A DNA stretch of 64,000 bases, taken from the NCBI GenBank assembly GCA_963837585.1, contig CAWINX010000003.1, positions 992,001 through 1,056,000 on the forward strand. Direction: 5' to 3'. A program made the translations under genes and the position numbers. This DNA comes from CAWINX01 sp963837585 (GTDB taxonomy: Bacteria; Actinomycetota; Thermoleophilia; Solirubrobacterales; 70-9). Shown piece after piece: positions 27,975 through 36,457 of the stretch; positions within the stretch are counted from its first letter, which is position 1; each line of letters starts with the position of its first letter. Below the pieces are notes generated by a model. That model saw nothing but the letters and a program-made list of their open reading frames with translations, was not told the DNA's origin and made no database searches.

Positions 27975-29768
27975 ATGGACCGCATCAGAAACTTCTCGAT
28001 CATCGCCCACATCGACCACGGCAAGTCGACCCTGGCCGACCGCATCCTCGAGATCACCGGCGCCGTCGACCCGAAGAAGATGCGCGCCCAGGTGCTCGAC
28101 TCGATGGACCTCGAGCGCGAGCGGGGGATCACGATCAAGGCCCAGGCGGTGCGGGTCGAATACAAGGCCTCCGACGGGCAGGCCTACCACCTGCACCTGA
28201 TCGACACTCCCGGCCACGTCGACTTCTCCTACGAGGTCTCGCGCAGCCTCGCCGCCTGCGAGGGCGCTCTGCTCGTCGTCGACGCCGCGCAGGGAGTCGA
28301 GGCGCAGACCGTCGCCAACACCTACCTGGCGATCGAGAACGGGCTGGAGCTGATCCCGGTGATCAACAAGGTCGATCTGCCGGGCGCTGAGCCGGAGGTG
28401 GTGGCAGGGGAGATCGCCGACCTGCTCGGTGGCGACCCGGGCGACGTCTTGAAGATCTCGGCCAAGACCGGGGAGGGCGTGGTCGAGGTCCTGGAGGCGA
28501 TAGTCGAGCGCATCCCCGCCCCCAAGGGCGACCCCGCCGCGCCCTCGCGCGCCCTCATCTTCGACTCCGAGTTCGACCAGTACCGCGGCGTAATCGCCTA
28601 CGTGCGGATGGTCGACGGCTCCTTCCGCAAGCGCGAGCAGGTCGTCGCGATGCAAAACGGCACCGAGGCCGACATCGACGACATCGGCTTCTTCCGTCCC
28701 CAGATGTCGCCCGTCGCCGGCATGGACGCGGGCGAGGTCGGCTACGTCATCACCGGCATCAAGGACGTCGCCAAGCTGCGGGTCGGCGACACGCTGACCT
28801 CGCTGGAGCACCCCGCCTCAGAGCCGCTGGAGGGCTACCGCGAGGTCAAGCCGATGGTCTTCTGCGGCCTCTTCCCGATCGAGACCGATCGCTACGAGGA
28901 CCTCCGCGACGCGCTCGACAAGCTGGCGCTCAACGACGCGGCCCTTTCCTATGAGCCGGAGACCTCGGATGCGCTCGGCTTCGGCTTCCGCTGCGGCTTC
29001 CTCGGGCTCCTCCACATGGAGATCGTCCGCGAGCGGCTGGAGCGCGAGTACGGCCTCGAGCTGCTGGCGACCACGCCGAACGTGCGCTACGAGGTCCATC
29101 TGGACAGCGGCGAGTCGGTCGAGGTCCGCAGCCCGACCGAGATGCCCGACCCGGGCTCGATCGTCGAGATCGAGGAGCCCTACATCCGCGCCACCGTGAT
29201 CGCCCCCTCCGACTACGTCGGCGCGGTGATGGAGCTCTGCCAGAAGCGGCGGGGCACCCATGTCGACATGCACTACCTCAGTCCGCAGCGGGTCCAGATT
29301 CGCTACGACCTGCCGCTTGCCGAGATCGTCCTCGACTTCTTCGACTACCTGAAGTCCTCGACCCGCGGCTACGCCTCGCTCGACTACGAGACGATCGGCA
29401 ACCGGCCGGGCGACCTGGTCAAGCTCGACATCCTCCTCGCCGGCGACAAGGTTGACGCGCTCTCGGTGGTCGTCCACCGCGACTTCGCCTACGAGCAGGG
29501 AAAAGTCTTGGTCGAGCGACTGCGCAAGACGATCCCCCGCCAGCTCTTCGACATCCCCGTGCAGGCGGCGATCGGCTCCCGGGTGCTGGCACGGGAGACC
29601 GTCAAGGCGCTGCGCAAGGACGTCACCGCGAAGCTCTACGGCGGCGACGTCACCCGCAAGCAGAAGCTTCTGAAGAAGCAGAAAGCGGGCAAGAAACGGA
29701 TGAAGCAGGTGGGCCGGGTGGAGGTCCCACAGGAGGCGTTCCTCGCCGTCTTGGAGATCGACGAGTAG
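27975..29768 (+). CDS. lepA: elongation factor 4 (LepA)
   Basis: Ribosome-associated translational GTPase. 597 residues from the ATG at 27975 (MDRIRNFSIIAHIDHGKST), chosen because the G1 motif normally lies this close to the N-terminus. G2 (RERGITIKAQ), G3 (DTPGHVDF), G4 (NKVD) and the LepA-specific C-terminal domain (YGGDVTRKQKLLKKQKAGKK) are present. No frame breaks. The in-frame extension upstream to 27861 lies in the repeat and is probably not translated. Confidence 0.97.
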   Translation: MDRIRNFSIIAHIDHGKSTLADRILEITGAVDPKKMRAQVLDSMDLERERGITIKAQAVRVEYKASDGQAYHLHLIDTPGHVDFSYEVSRSLAACEGALLVVDAAQGVEAQTVANTYLAIENGLELIPVINKVDLPGAEPEVVAGEIADLLGGDPGDVLKISAKTGEGVVEVLEAIVERIPAPKGDPAAPSRALIFDSEFDQYRGVIAYVRMVDGSFRKREQVVAMQNGTEADIDDIGFFRPQMSPVAGMDAGEVGYVITGIKDVAKLRVGDTLTSLEHPASEPLEGYREVKPMVFCGLFPIETDRYEDLRDALDKLALNDAALSYEPETSDALGFGFRCGFLGLLHMEIVRERLEREYGLELLATTPNVRYEVHLDSGESVEVRSPTEMPDPGSIVEIEEPYIRATVIAPSDYVGAVMELCQKRRGTHVDMHYLSPQRVQIRYDLPLAEIVLDFFDYLKSSTRGYASLDYETIGNRPGDLVKLDILLAGDKVDALSVVVHRDFAYEQGKVLVERLRKTIPRQLFDIPVQAAIGSRVLARETVKALRKDVTAKLYGGDVTRKQKLLKKQKAGKKRMKQVGRVEVPQEAFLAVLEIDE

Positions 29769-29783
29769 GTAGGGTGCCGCGCC

Positions 29784-30224
29784 ATGGCAATCAAGACCGA
29801 AGCGATAGGCAAAGAGTTCCCCGCCACGACGTATGAGATCGGCAAGGAGAAGATCGCCGAGTACGCGCGTGTGATCGGGATCGACAACCCGGTTCACTTC
29901 GACCGCGAGGCGGCGAAGGCGGCCGGCTTCCGCGACGTCGTCGCGCCGCCGATGTTCTGCGTCGTCTACAGCGCCCCGGCGCTGGCGCCGGCGATGTTCG
30001 ACCCCGAGGTGGGAATGAACTTCGCCGCGATGGTCCACGGCGGCCAGGAGTTCGCCTGGAACGAGCCGGCCTGCGTGGGCGACGAGATCACGACCACCGC
30101 CAAGTGCCTCGACATCTCCGAGAAGGACGGCAAGGGCTTCTACGTCTTCGAATCCGTCTCGGTCAACCAGAACGGCGACGAGGTCGTGCGCGGAACCTGG
30201 ACCAACATCGTCAGGGGGGTCTGA
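29784..30224 (+). CDS. MaoC-like (3R)-hydroxyacyl dehydratase subunit A, N-terminal type
   Basis: 146 residues, hot-dog fold of the FAS1/HadA type. MAIKTEAIGKEFPATTYEIG, then REKAAKAAGFRDVVAPPMF-like sequence (as written REAAKAAGFRDVVAPPMFC) and MVHGGQEFAWNEPACVGDEI. This half normally lacks the catalytic His/Asp pair and forms a heterodimer with the next gene product. It ends 1 base before that gene. Likely role: dehydration of (3R)-hydroxyacyl chains in fatty-acid elongation. Confidence 0.83.
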   Translation: MAIKTEAIGKEFPATTYEIGKEKIAEYARVIGIDNPVHFDREAAKAAGFRDVVAPPMFCVVYSAPALAPAMFDPEVGMNFAAMVHGGQEFAWNEPACVGDEITTTAKCLDISEKDGKGFYVFESVSVNQNGDEVVRGTWTNIVRGV

Positions 30225-30225
30225 G

Positions 30226-30618
30226 ATGGCTGAGCTGAACGTCGGAGACTCGATCGAGGAGCTGCGGGTAACCCCCGATAAGTACCTGCCCCATCGCTAT
30301 GCGGGCGCCTCGGGCGACTTCAACCCGATCCACATCGACCCCGAGTTCGCCAAGGCGGTCGGGCTCCCCAACACGATCCTGCACGGCCTCTACATGATGG
30401 GCTTGGTCGCGCGGGCCAATGCGGCCGTCGCCGGCGGCGACCCGCGGGCCTTGAAGCGCCTCTCGGTCCAGTTCCGCGGGATGGGCGCGCCGGAGACCGA
30501 GATCGTCGTCACGGGCACCGTCAAGGCCGTCGATGGCGACCGGGTGACGATCGACACGGTGGCCGCCCAGGGCGAGAATCAGACGATCCGCAACGCCGAG
30601 GCCGAAGTTCAGGTCTAG
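30226..30618 (+). CDS. MaoC-like (3R)-hydroxyacyl dehydratase subunit B (catalytic)
   Basis: 130 residues with the hydratase 2 motif: YAGASGDFNPIHIDPEFAKAVG contains the catalytic Asp and His, and GLPNTILHGLYMMGLVARA the conserved second stretch. It pairs with the upstream subunit, as HadA/HadB do in mycobacteria. Substrate chain length cannot be read from the sequence. It lies between lepA and hrcA. Confidence 0.86.
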   Translation: MAELNVGDSIEELRVTPDKYLPHRYAGASGDFNPIHIDPEFAKAVGLPNTILHGLYMMGLVARANAAVAGGDPRALKRLSVQFRGMGAPETEIVVTGTVKAVDGDRVTIDTVAAQGENQTIRNAEAEVQV

Positions 30619-30640
30619 CGGTTCCTAGAATGGAGGGCAG

Positions 30641-31375
30641 ATGCTCTCCCCGCGACAAGAGTTCGTCCTCCGCCTGGTCGTCGACGCCTACCTCGGCTCG
30701 GCCCATCCCGTCTCCTCCAAGGAGATAGCCGGGCGCGCCGACGTCAAGTGGGGCGCCTCGACGATCCGGGCCGAGTTCGCCGCCCTGGAAGCGGAGGGGT
30801 ACCTGACCCATCCGCACACCTCTGCGGGCCGCGTCCCCACCGATGCCGGCTACCGGCGCTACGTCGACATGCTGGTCGAGGCCGGCGCGCCGGTCGGCGA
30901 CGCCCGGGTCGAGCTGGAGCTCTCGCGGCTGCGGCGCGAGGTCGACGAGGCGATGCGGGAGGCGACGACCGTCCTCGCCCAGGTCACCGACCTGATGGCG
31001 CTGGCGACCGCGCCGCCCCACGGCGGCACCCTCTACATGCACGGGATCGCGCGCTTGCTCTCGGAGGCGCATTTCGCCGACCTGCCGCGGGTCGATCGGC
31101 TGATGACCGCGCTGGAGGGCCGCGCCGACGTGCTCGGCATGCTCAGCACGGCGCTGGAGGAGCGCTCGGTCTTCTGCTGGATCGGCGAGGAGAACCCGCA
31201 GCCGGAGCTGCGTTCGGTCAGCGTCGTCGGCGCCAACTACGGGCTCGGGCATCGCAACCTCGGCTCGGTCAGCGTCGTCGGCCCGCTGCGCATGGACTAC
31301 GGCAACGCAATCGCCTCGGTGACCGAGGCGGCGAGCGAGCTGTCGCGCTACTTCGAGACCGTCTACGAAGCCTGA
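30641..31375 (+). CDS. hrcA: heat-inducible transcription repressor HrcA (short form)
   Basis: Represses chaperone genes through CIRCE. The N-terminal winged helix (MLSPRQEFVLRLVVDAYLGS; SSKEIAGRADVKWGASTIR; YLTHPHTSAGRVPTDAGYRRYVD) and the C-terminal end (GPLRMDYGNAIASVTEAASEL) are typical. At 244 residues it is about 90-100 short of usual HrcA; the missing part is the middle dimerisation/inserted region. No CIRCE palindrome (TTAGCACTC-type) is seen here. It is 5 bases upstream of dnaJ. Confidence 0.92.
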   Translation: MLSPRQEFVLRLVVDAYLGSAHPVSSKEIAGRADVKWGASTIRAEFAALEAEGYLTHPHTSAGRVPTDAGYRRYVDMLVEAGAPVGDARVELELSRLRREVDEAMREATTVLAQVTDLMALATAPPHGGTLYMHGIARLLSEAHFADLPRVDRLMTALEGRADVLGMLSTALEERSVFCWIGEENPQPELRSVSVVGANYGLGHRNLGSVSVVGPLRMDYGNAIASVTEAASELSRYFETVYEA

Positions 31376-31380
31376 TCCCG

Positions 31381-32494
31381 ATGGCTCAGGACTATTACGA
31401 GGTCCTCGGGATCGACCGAGGCGCCTCGGAGGCAGAGGTGAAGAAGGCGTTCCGGCGCCTCGCCCGCGAGCTGCACCCCGACGTCAACGACCACGACCCC
31501 GAGGCAGAGGAGAAGTTCAAGGCGGCCGCCGAGGCCTACGAGGTCCTCTCCGACGCCGAGCGACGTCGCACCTACGACACCTACGGTCAGGAGGGCCTGC
31601 GCTCCGGCGGCTTCGCGCCGCGCAGCGCCGGCTTCGGCTCGATCGAGGACATCTTCCAGGCCTTCTTCGGTGGCGACCCCTTCGGCGGTGGCGGCGGCGC
31701 GGCGAGCGGCGGCGACATTCTCGCCACGGTCGAGGTCGACCTCTCCGAGGTGCTCGGCGGCGCCAAGCGCGAGGTCGCCTTCGAGGCGGTCAGCGCCTGC
31801 GAGCACTGCCACGGCAACGGCGCGGAGCCGGGGACGCCGATCCACACCTGTGAGCGTTGCGGCGGCGCCGGCCAGCTTCGCCAGGTCAATCGCACCCCGT
31901 TCGGCCAGATGGTCAGGGCGGTCTCCTGCGACGTCTGTCACGGCGAGGGCAAGACGGCGGAGACGCCGTGCGAGGTCTGTCGCGGCGAGGGCCGCACGGC
32001 GGGGACGCGGCGACTCGAGGTCGAGATCCCGGCGGGGATCGAAGACGGGCAACGCCTGCGCATCTCCGGGAGCGGTCATGCCGGAGCGCGGGGCGCTCCC
32101 GCCGGCGACCTCTATGTCGAGGTCCGGGTCGCCGAGGACGAGCGCTTCCAGCGCCAGGGCGACGACCTGGTCCGAGAGGTGTCGCTCTCGGCGACCGAGG
32201 CGATGCTGGGGACGACGATCGCGGTGCCCACCCTCGATGGAGAAGCAGGAGGTGGAGATCGAGGCGGGCACTCAGCCCAGCGCCCACCGGGACCTGCGTG
32301 GCGAGGGCCTGCCGCGGCTCGGGGGAGGTCGGCGCGGCAACCTTCGCCTGATCTTCAACGTGATCGTCCCCACCAACCTCTCCGAGCACCAGCGCGAGCT
32401 GGCCGAGCAACTCGAGGAGACGATCGAGCCCGCCAACCTCGAGTCCCCGCACGGCGAGGGGATCTTCTCTCGCGTGCGCAGGGCCTTCGGTTGA
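31381..32494 (+). CDS. dnaJ: chaperone protein DnaJ (frame broken)
   Basis: Hsp40 co-chaperone of DnaK. J domain with HPD (LARELHPDVNDHD), a short Gly/Phe region, four zinc-binding repeats (CEHCHGNG, CERCGGAG, CDVCHGEG, CEVCRGEG) and the C-terminal substrate domain. A one-base shift near 32240 (VPTLDG to QEVEIEAGTQPSAHRDL) must be repaired to reach the TGA at 32492-32494; length then about 370 residues. hrcA-dnaJ-prmA is a familiar order. The stop overlaps the prmA TTG. Confidence 0.94.
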
Positions 32495-33372
32495 TCCGCC
32501 TGGCCGTCCGCTGCGCGCCCGAGCAGGCGGAGCTGGTCCTCGCCGAGCTGACCGTCCTCGCCCCCAACGGCGTCGAGGAGGAGCGCGGGCCCGGCTACGT
32601 CGAGTACGCGATCTACGGCGGCGAGGGGGAGCTGCCCGAGCTGGGCGAGATCGAGGCCGCGACCGGAGACGGCCTGGTCGAGGTGAACGCGACCGAGGTC
32701 CCCGACGACTGGGCGGACCGCTGGCAGGACTTCCACAAACCGGTTCTGGTCGGAGGGCGAATCTGGCTGCGCCCATCCTGGGAAGACCCACGCGAGGATC
32801 TGATCGACCTGGTCGTCGACCCGGGCCAAGCCTTCGGCACCGGCGCCCACCCAACCACCCGCCTCTGCCTCGAGCTGCTGCTGGAACTGGAAGAGGCCGG
32901 CGAGGCCCAGGGAGCTCTCACGGATCTGGGCACCGGCTCAGGAGTCCTCGCCATCGCGGCCGCCAAGCTCGGCTGGACCCCGGTGAGCGGCTACGACCAC
33001 GAGACAGCGGCGCTGGAAGCGGCAGCTGCAAACGCGGAGGCCAACGGCGTCTCGCTCGAGCTGGCACACGTCAACCTCCGCGAGGAGCTGCCGCCGCTCG
33101 CGCCCACGGTGGTTGCCAACCTGACCGCCCCGGTTCTCACGGCTGTCGCCGCGCAGCTTGCGAGCGATTCGGAGGGCCGGGGAGGGGGTCTCCGGAGCCT
33201 CCCCGCTGTTGCTCCGGCGACCCCCTCCCCGACCCTCCAGACCCTCGTCTGCTCCGGCCTACTGCCCGCGGAACTCGACGAGGTCGCCGCGGCGTTCGCC
33301 CCGTTCGGCCTGAACGTGATCGAGCGCCGCGTCGAAGGCGACTGGGCGGCGATGTATCTTTCCCGCCGATGA
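32491..33372 (+). CDS. prmA: ribosomal protein L11 methyltransferase PrmA with a palindrome-encoded insert
   Basis: S-adenosylmethionine-dependent methyltransferase acting on L11. TTG start overlapping the dnaJ stop. N-terminal substrate domain, then FGTGAHPTTRLCLELL, motif I DLGTGSGVLAIAAAKLG and the catalytic-region VVANLTAPVLTAV. After AAQLAS a stretch SDSEGRGGGLRSLPAVAPAT is coded by an inverted repeat and replaces the short turn usual before VCSGLLPAELDEVAAAF. 293 residues, frame open throughout. Confidence 0.92.
   Translation: MIRLAVRCAPEQAELVLAELTVLAPNGVEEERGPGYVEYAIYGGEGELPELGEIEAATGDGLVEVNATEVPDDWADRWQDFHKPVLVGGRIWLRPSWEDPREDLIDLVVDPGQAFGTGAHPTTRLCLELLLELEEAGEAQGALTDLGTGSGVLAIAAAKLGWTPVSGYDHETAALEAAAANAEANGVSLELAHVNLREELPPLAPTVVANLTAPVLTAVAAQLASDSEGRGGGLRSLPAVAPATPSPTLQTLVCSGLLPAELDEVAAAFAPFGLNVIERRVEGDWAAMYLSRR
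33171..33238. repeat. inverted repeat in frame inside prmA
   Basis: 28-base arms 33171-33198 (GGAGGGCCGGGGAGGGGGTC then TCCGGAGC) and 33211-33238 (GCTCCGGCGACCCCCTCCCC then GACCCTCC), complementary with two mismatches around a 12-nt loop. It shares the GAGGGGGTC block with the rpmA palindrome. It lies at a loop between conserved PrmA strands. Confidence 0.9.
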
Positions 33373-33845
33373 CAGCAACGATCACCGGGTTCAGCATCGG
33401 GCTCTTCATCCACGTCCTCGCGGTCGTGTTGGCCTTCGGGCCGACCTACGGATACGCGTTCTTCATCGGCCAGGCGGAGTCCTCGGCGCCGCGCAGCGTC
33501 CCAACTGTCCTGCGCGGCATCCAGAAAATCGACCGGATCCTGGTCAGTCCCGGGCTGATCGTCATCCTCTTGGCCGGCATCTACATGCTCAGCGACGCCA
33601 ACATTCAGCGAGCGAGTCATGGGTGAGCGTCGGCTTCCTTGCGATCATCGTCCTCTTCGGCATGACGCACGGCTTCTTCAGGCCGAATACGGCAGAAGGC
33701 GCTGGAGTTGGCCGAGCGCGATCTTGCCGCCGGCGACACGCTCAGCGCCGAGTACGAGGCGCTCTCCCAGAAGATCGCCACCGGCGGGAAAATCGCCGGC
33801 GCGATCGTCGCCGTGACGATCTTCTTCATGGTCGTCCAGCCCTGA
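33369..33845 (+). CDS. DUF2269-like integral membrane protein (frame broken)
   Basis: About 157 residues after repair near 33612 and 33695. Four hydrophobic segments: FSIGLFIHVLAVVLAFGPTYG, ILVSPGLIVILLAGIYML, VGFLAIIVLFGMTHGFF and IAGAIVAVTIFFMVVQP, with a charged loop (QKALELAERDLAAGDTLSAE) before the last. This topology and the small size match DUF2269-type proteins of unknown function. Its start overlaps the prmA stop. Confidence 0.7.
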
Positions 33846-33894
33846 CGTCCTGTCCGTCCCGAGCCCGCAGTCAGACGCCGCCCTCCCGATCGCG

Positions 33895-34698
33895 ATGTTC
33901 GACTCCGGGGTCGGCGGGCTCACCGTCCTGCACGAGTGCCTCGTCTCGCTGCCCGAGGAGGACTTCGTCTACCTCGGCGACACGGCCTGGTTTCCCTACG
34001 GGACGCGCGATCCCGATCGCCTGCGGGAGCGGATCCGGCGGATCGCCGAGCTGTTGCTCGATGGCGGCGCCAAGCTCGTCGTGATCGCCTGCAACACCGC
34101 GACCTCGATCGGCGAGGACGTCGCCCGTGAGGTGGCGGCGGAGCGCGGGGTGGATGTCGTGCCGGTGGTCGAGCCGCAGGCCGAGATCGCCGCGGCGATC
34201 ACCGATAGCGGCCGGGTCGGAGTGTTGGCGACGCCGAACACGGTTGAGAGCGGCGCCTACCGGCGCGCCCTGGAGTCCGAGGGACGCGCCCTTGAGGTGA
34301 CCGAGGTCGAGGCGCCCGACCTCGCCCCCTTCATCCAGGACGGATCCCCCTTCGACCAGGGTGTCGTCGAGATGGCCCGCGACTACTGCGCACCGCTGAA
34401 GCGAGCCGAGGTCGACACGCTGATCCTCGGCTGCACCCATTATCCGCTGGTCGCGCCGATGCTGCAGCGGATCCTCGGCCGCGACGTGCGCCTGGTCAGC
34501 GGCGGTCACGCGGTCGCGGCGGCGGTGCAGCGCTCGCTGGAGCGTCGCGGCATCGCTCGGGAGCCCGACGGCGAGGGCGCCTACCGCTTCCTCTGCACCG
34601 GCGAGGTCGACTCGTTCAAGGAGCTGGGCACCCGCTTCCTGCAGATGCCGCTGGGCGAGGTCGAGCGAGTCGAGGTGCCGGGCGGCGACTACCCTTAA
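33895..34698 (+). CDS. murI: glutamate racemase
   Basis: Makes D-glutamate for peptidoglycan. MFDSGVGGLTVLHE holds the first substrate motif, VIACNTATS the first catalytic cysteine and LILGCTHYPLV the second. 267 residues from the ATG at 33895. The frame is open a little further upstream (PSPQSDAALPIA) without a usual start codon, so the N-terminus could be slightly longer. It fits with mre/mrdA/murJ as part of the cell-wall theme of the region. Confidence 0.95.
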   Translation: MFDSGVGGLTVLHECLVSLPEEDFVYLGDTAWFPYGTRDPDRLRERIRRIAELLLDGGAKLVVIACNTATSIGEDVAREVAAERGVDVVPVVEPQAEIAAAITDSGRVGVLATPNTVESGAYRRALESEGRALEVTEVEAPDLAPFIQDGSPFDQGVVEMARDYCAPLKRAEVDTLILGCTHYPLVAPMLQRILGRDVRLVSGGHAVAAAVQRSLERRGIAREPDGEGAYRFLCTGEVDSFKELGTRFLQMPLGEVERVEVPGGDYP

Positions 34699-34702
34699 AA
34701 CC

Positions 34703-35129
34703 ATGACGATTCTCGAAACTGTCCAGGCCGACGTTCGCACCGCGATGAAAGCGGGCGAGCGCGACCGCGCCGCCGCGCTGCGGATGGTCGTCGACTCCCT
34801 CCAGCAGGACGCCAAGCTGGGCAAGGGCGACGAGATCGCGGTCCTGCAGCGCGAGCGTAAGAAGCGGTTGGAGGCAGCCGAGGCCTTCAGCGAGGCCGGC
34901 CGCACCGAGCAGGCGGCGGCCGAGAGCTTCGAGGCGGAGCTGATCGAGTCCTACCTTCCCCAGCAGCTCTCCGACGAGGAGCTGGGCGAGCTGGTCGACG
35001 CCGCGGTCGCCGAGACCGGCGCGACCGAGCAAAAGCAGATGGGCCAGGTGATGTCGGCGCTGATGCCGAAGCTGGGCGGCCGGGCCGACGGCAAGCGGGT
35101 CAGCGCGGCGGTGCGAGAGAAGTGCCTGA
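34703..35129 (+). CDS. YqeY/GatB-like protein
   Basis: 141 residues after repair. MTILETVQADVRTAMKAGERD, IESYLPQQLSDEELGELVDA and KQMGQVMSALMPKLGGRADG are characteristic of the YqeY family, related to the C-terminal tRNA-binding part of GatB. In the sequence as written the frame continues into phoH, giving an apparent fusion. Dropping the T at about 35123 gives REKA then TGA at 35127-35129, six bases before the phoH TTG. Confidence 0.85.
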
Positions 35130-35134
35130 CCACC

Positions 35135-36095
35135 TTGGCGCGTAGGCAGCTGACCCTCGACAACACGGTCGCCGCCGAGCTGGCGGGATCCGAGGACGCT
35201 GTCCTGCGGGAGCTGCGCGGGCACCTCGACTGCGACTTTCACCTGCGCGGCAACGTCCTCACCCTGGACGGCGACTCCGGCGATGTGCAGACCGCGGCGA
35301 CAGTCGTCGATGAGCTGGTCGAGCTGATCGAGCAGGGGCACGAGATCGCCCCCGGGACGATCGAGGCGGTGACCGGGGCGCTCGACGCTGACGAGAGTCC
35401 GGCGGCGGTGCTCGAGGACGTCGTCTGGCGCCACCGCAACACCAGGGTCGCGCCGAAGACGGTCAACCAGAAGCGCTACGTCGATTCGATCCGCGACAAC
35501 ACGATCACCTTCGGAATCGGCCCGGCGGGCACCGGCAAGACCTTCCTCGCGGTGGCGATGGCGGCGGCGGCATTGGCCGAGCGCCAGGTGCAGCGGATCA
35601 TCCTCACCCGCCCGGCGGTCGAGGCGGGCGAGCGCCTCGGCTTCCTGCCCGGCGACATCCAGGCCAAGGTCGACCCCTACCTGCGCCCGCTCTTCGACGC
35701 TCTCTTCGACATGCTCGACCCCGACCGGGTCAACGGCTATCTCGATCGCGGCGTGATCGAGGTCGCGCCGCTGGCATTCATGCGGGGTCGCTCAATTAAT
35801 GACTCGTTCATCATCCTCGACGAGGCGCAGAACACCAGCTCCCGAGCAGATGAAGATGTTCCTGACCCGGCTCGGCTTCAACTCGCGGATGGTGGTGACC
35901 GGCGACGTCACCCAGATCGACCTGCCGACCGACCAGCGCTCCGGCCTGATCGCGGTAAGCGAAATCCTCGCCGAGGTTCCCGACATCTCCTTCGTCCGCT
36001 TCGGCGGCGAGGACGTGGTCCGCCACAAGCTGGTGCAGCGGATCGTCGCCGCCTACGGCGAACACGCCGAGCGCGAGTCCCAGCGCCCGCGGTGA
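35135..36095 (+). CDS. phoH: PhoH-like ATPase (frame broken)
   Basis: P-loop NTPase usually encoded next to ybeY and era and linked to RNA metabolism. TTG start (LARRQLTLDNTVAAELAGS). KH-like N-terminal part, then Walker A in GIGPAGTGKTFLAVAMA and Walker B in DSFIILDEAQN. A one-base shift near 35843 separates the Walker B from PEQMKMFLTRLGFNSRMVVTG. Length about 319 residues. The stop overlaps the ybeY GTG. Confidence 0.93.
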
Positions 36096-36457
36096 CCGTC
36101 GACCTCACCGACGTCCCCCCGGAGCTGCGCGACGCCGTCGCGGCGGCGCTCGACGCGGCCGGGGTCGCCGACGGCCACCTCGCGGTCGAGCTGGTCGACG
36201 CCGATCGCATCCGCGAGCTGAACCGCGACCACAGGGGAAGGGACGCCCCGACCGACGTGCTCGCCTTCCCGATCGACGAGGACGCCCCGACCCCCGGCCC
36301 CCGCGAGCTGGGCGATGTGGTGATCTGCCCCGAGCATTGCTCCGACCTCACCGAGGCGGCGGTCCACGGCGCCCTGCACCTCTGCGGCCACGACCACGAG
36401 ACCGACGCGGGGCAGATGCTCGAGCTCCAGGCCGCGGTGATGGACGGCCTGCGATGA
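36092..36457 (+). CDS. ybeY: endoribonuclease YbeY
   Basis: Metal-dependent RNase for 16S rRNA 3' maturation and ribosome quality control. 121 residues, GTG start overlapping the phoH stop. The zinc motif is seen as HGALHLCGHDHE (H-x3-H-x5-H), and the upstream RDAPTDVLAFPID and LGDVVICPE are family motifs. Its end overlaps the era start (ATGA). Confidence 0.95.
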   Translation: MTVDLTDVPPELRDAVAAALDAAGVADGHLAVELVDADRIRELNRDHRGRDAPTDVLAFPIDEDAPTPGPRELGDVVICPEHCSDLTEAAVHGALHLCGHDHETDAGQMLELQAAVMDGLR

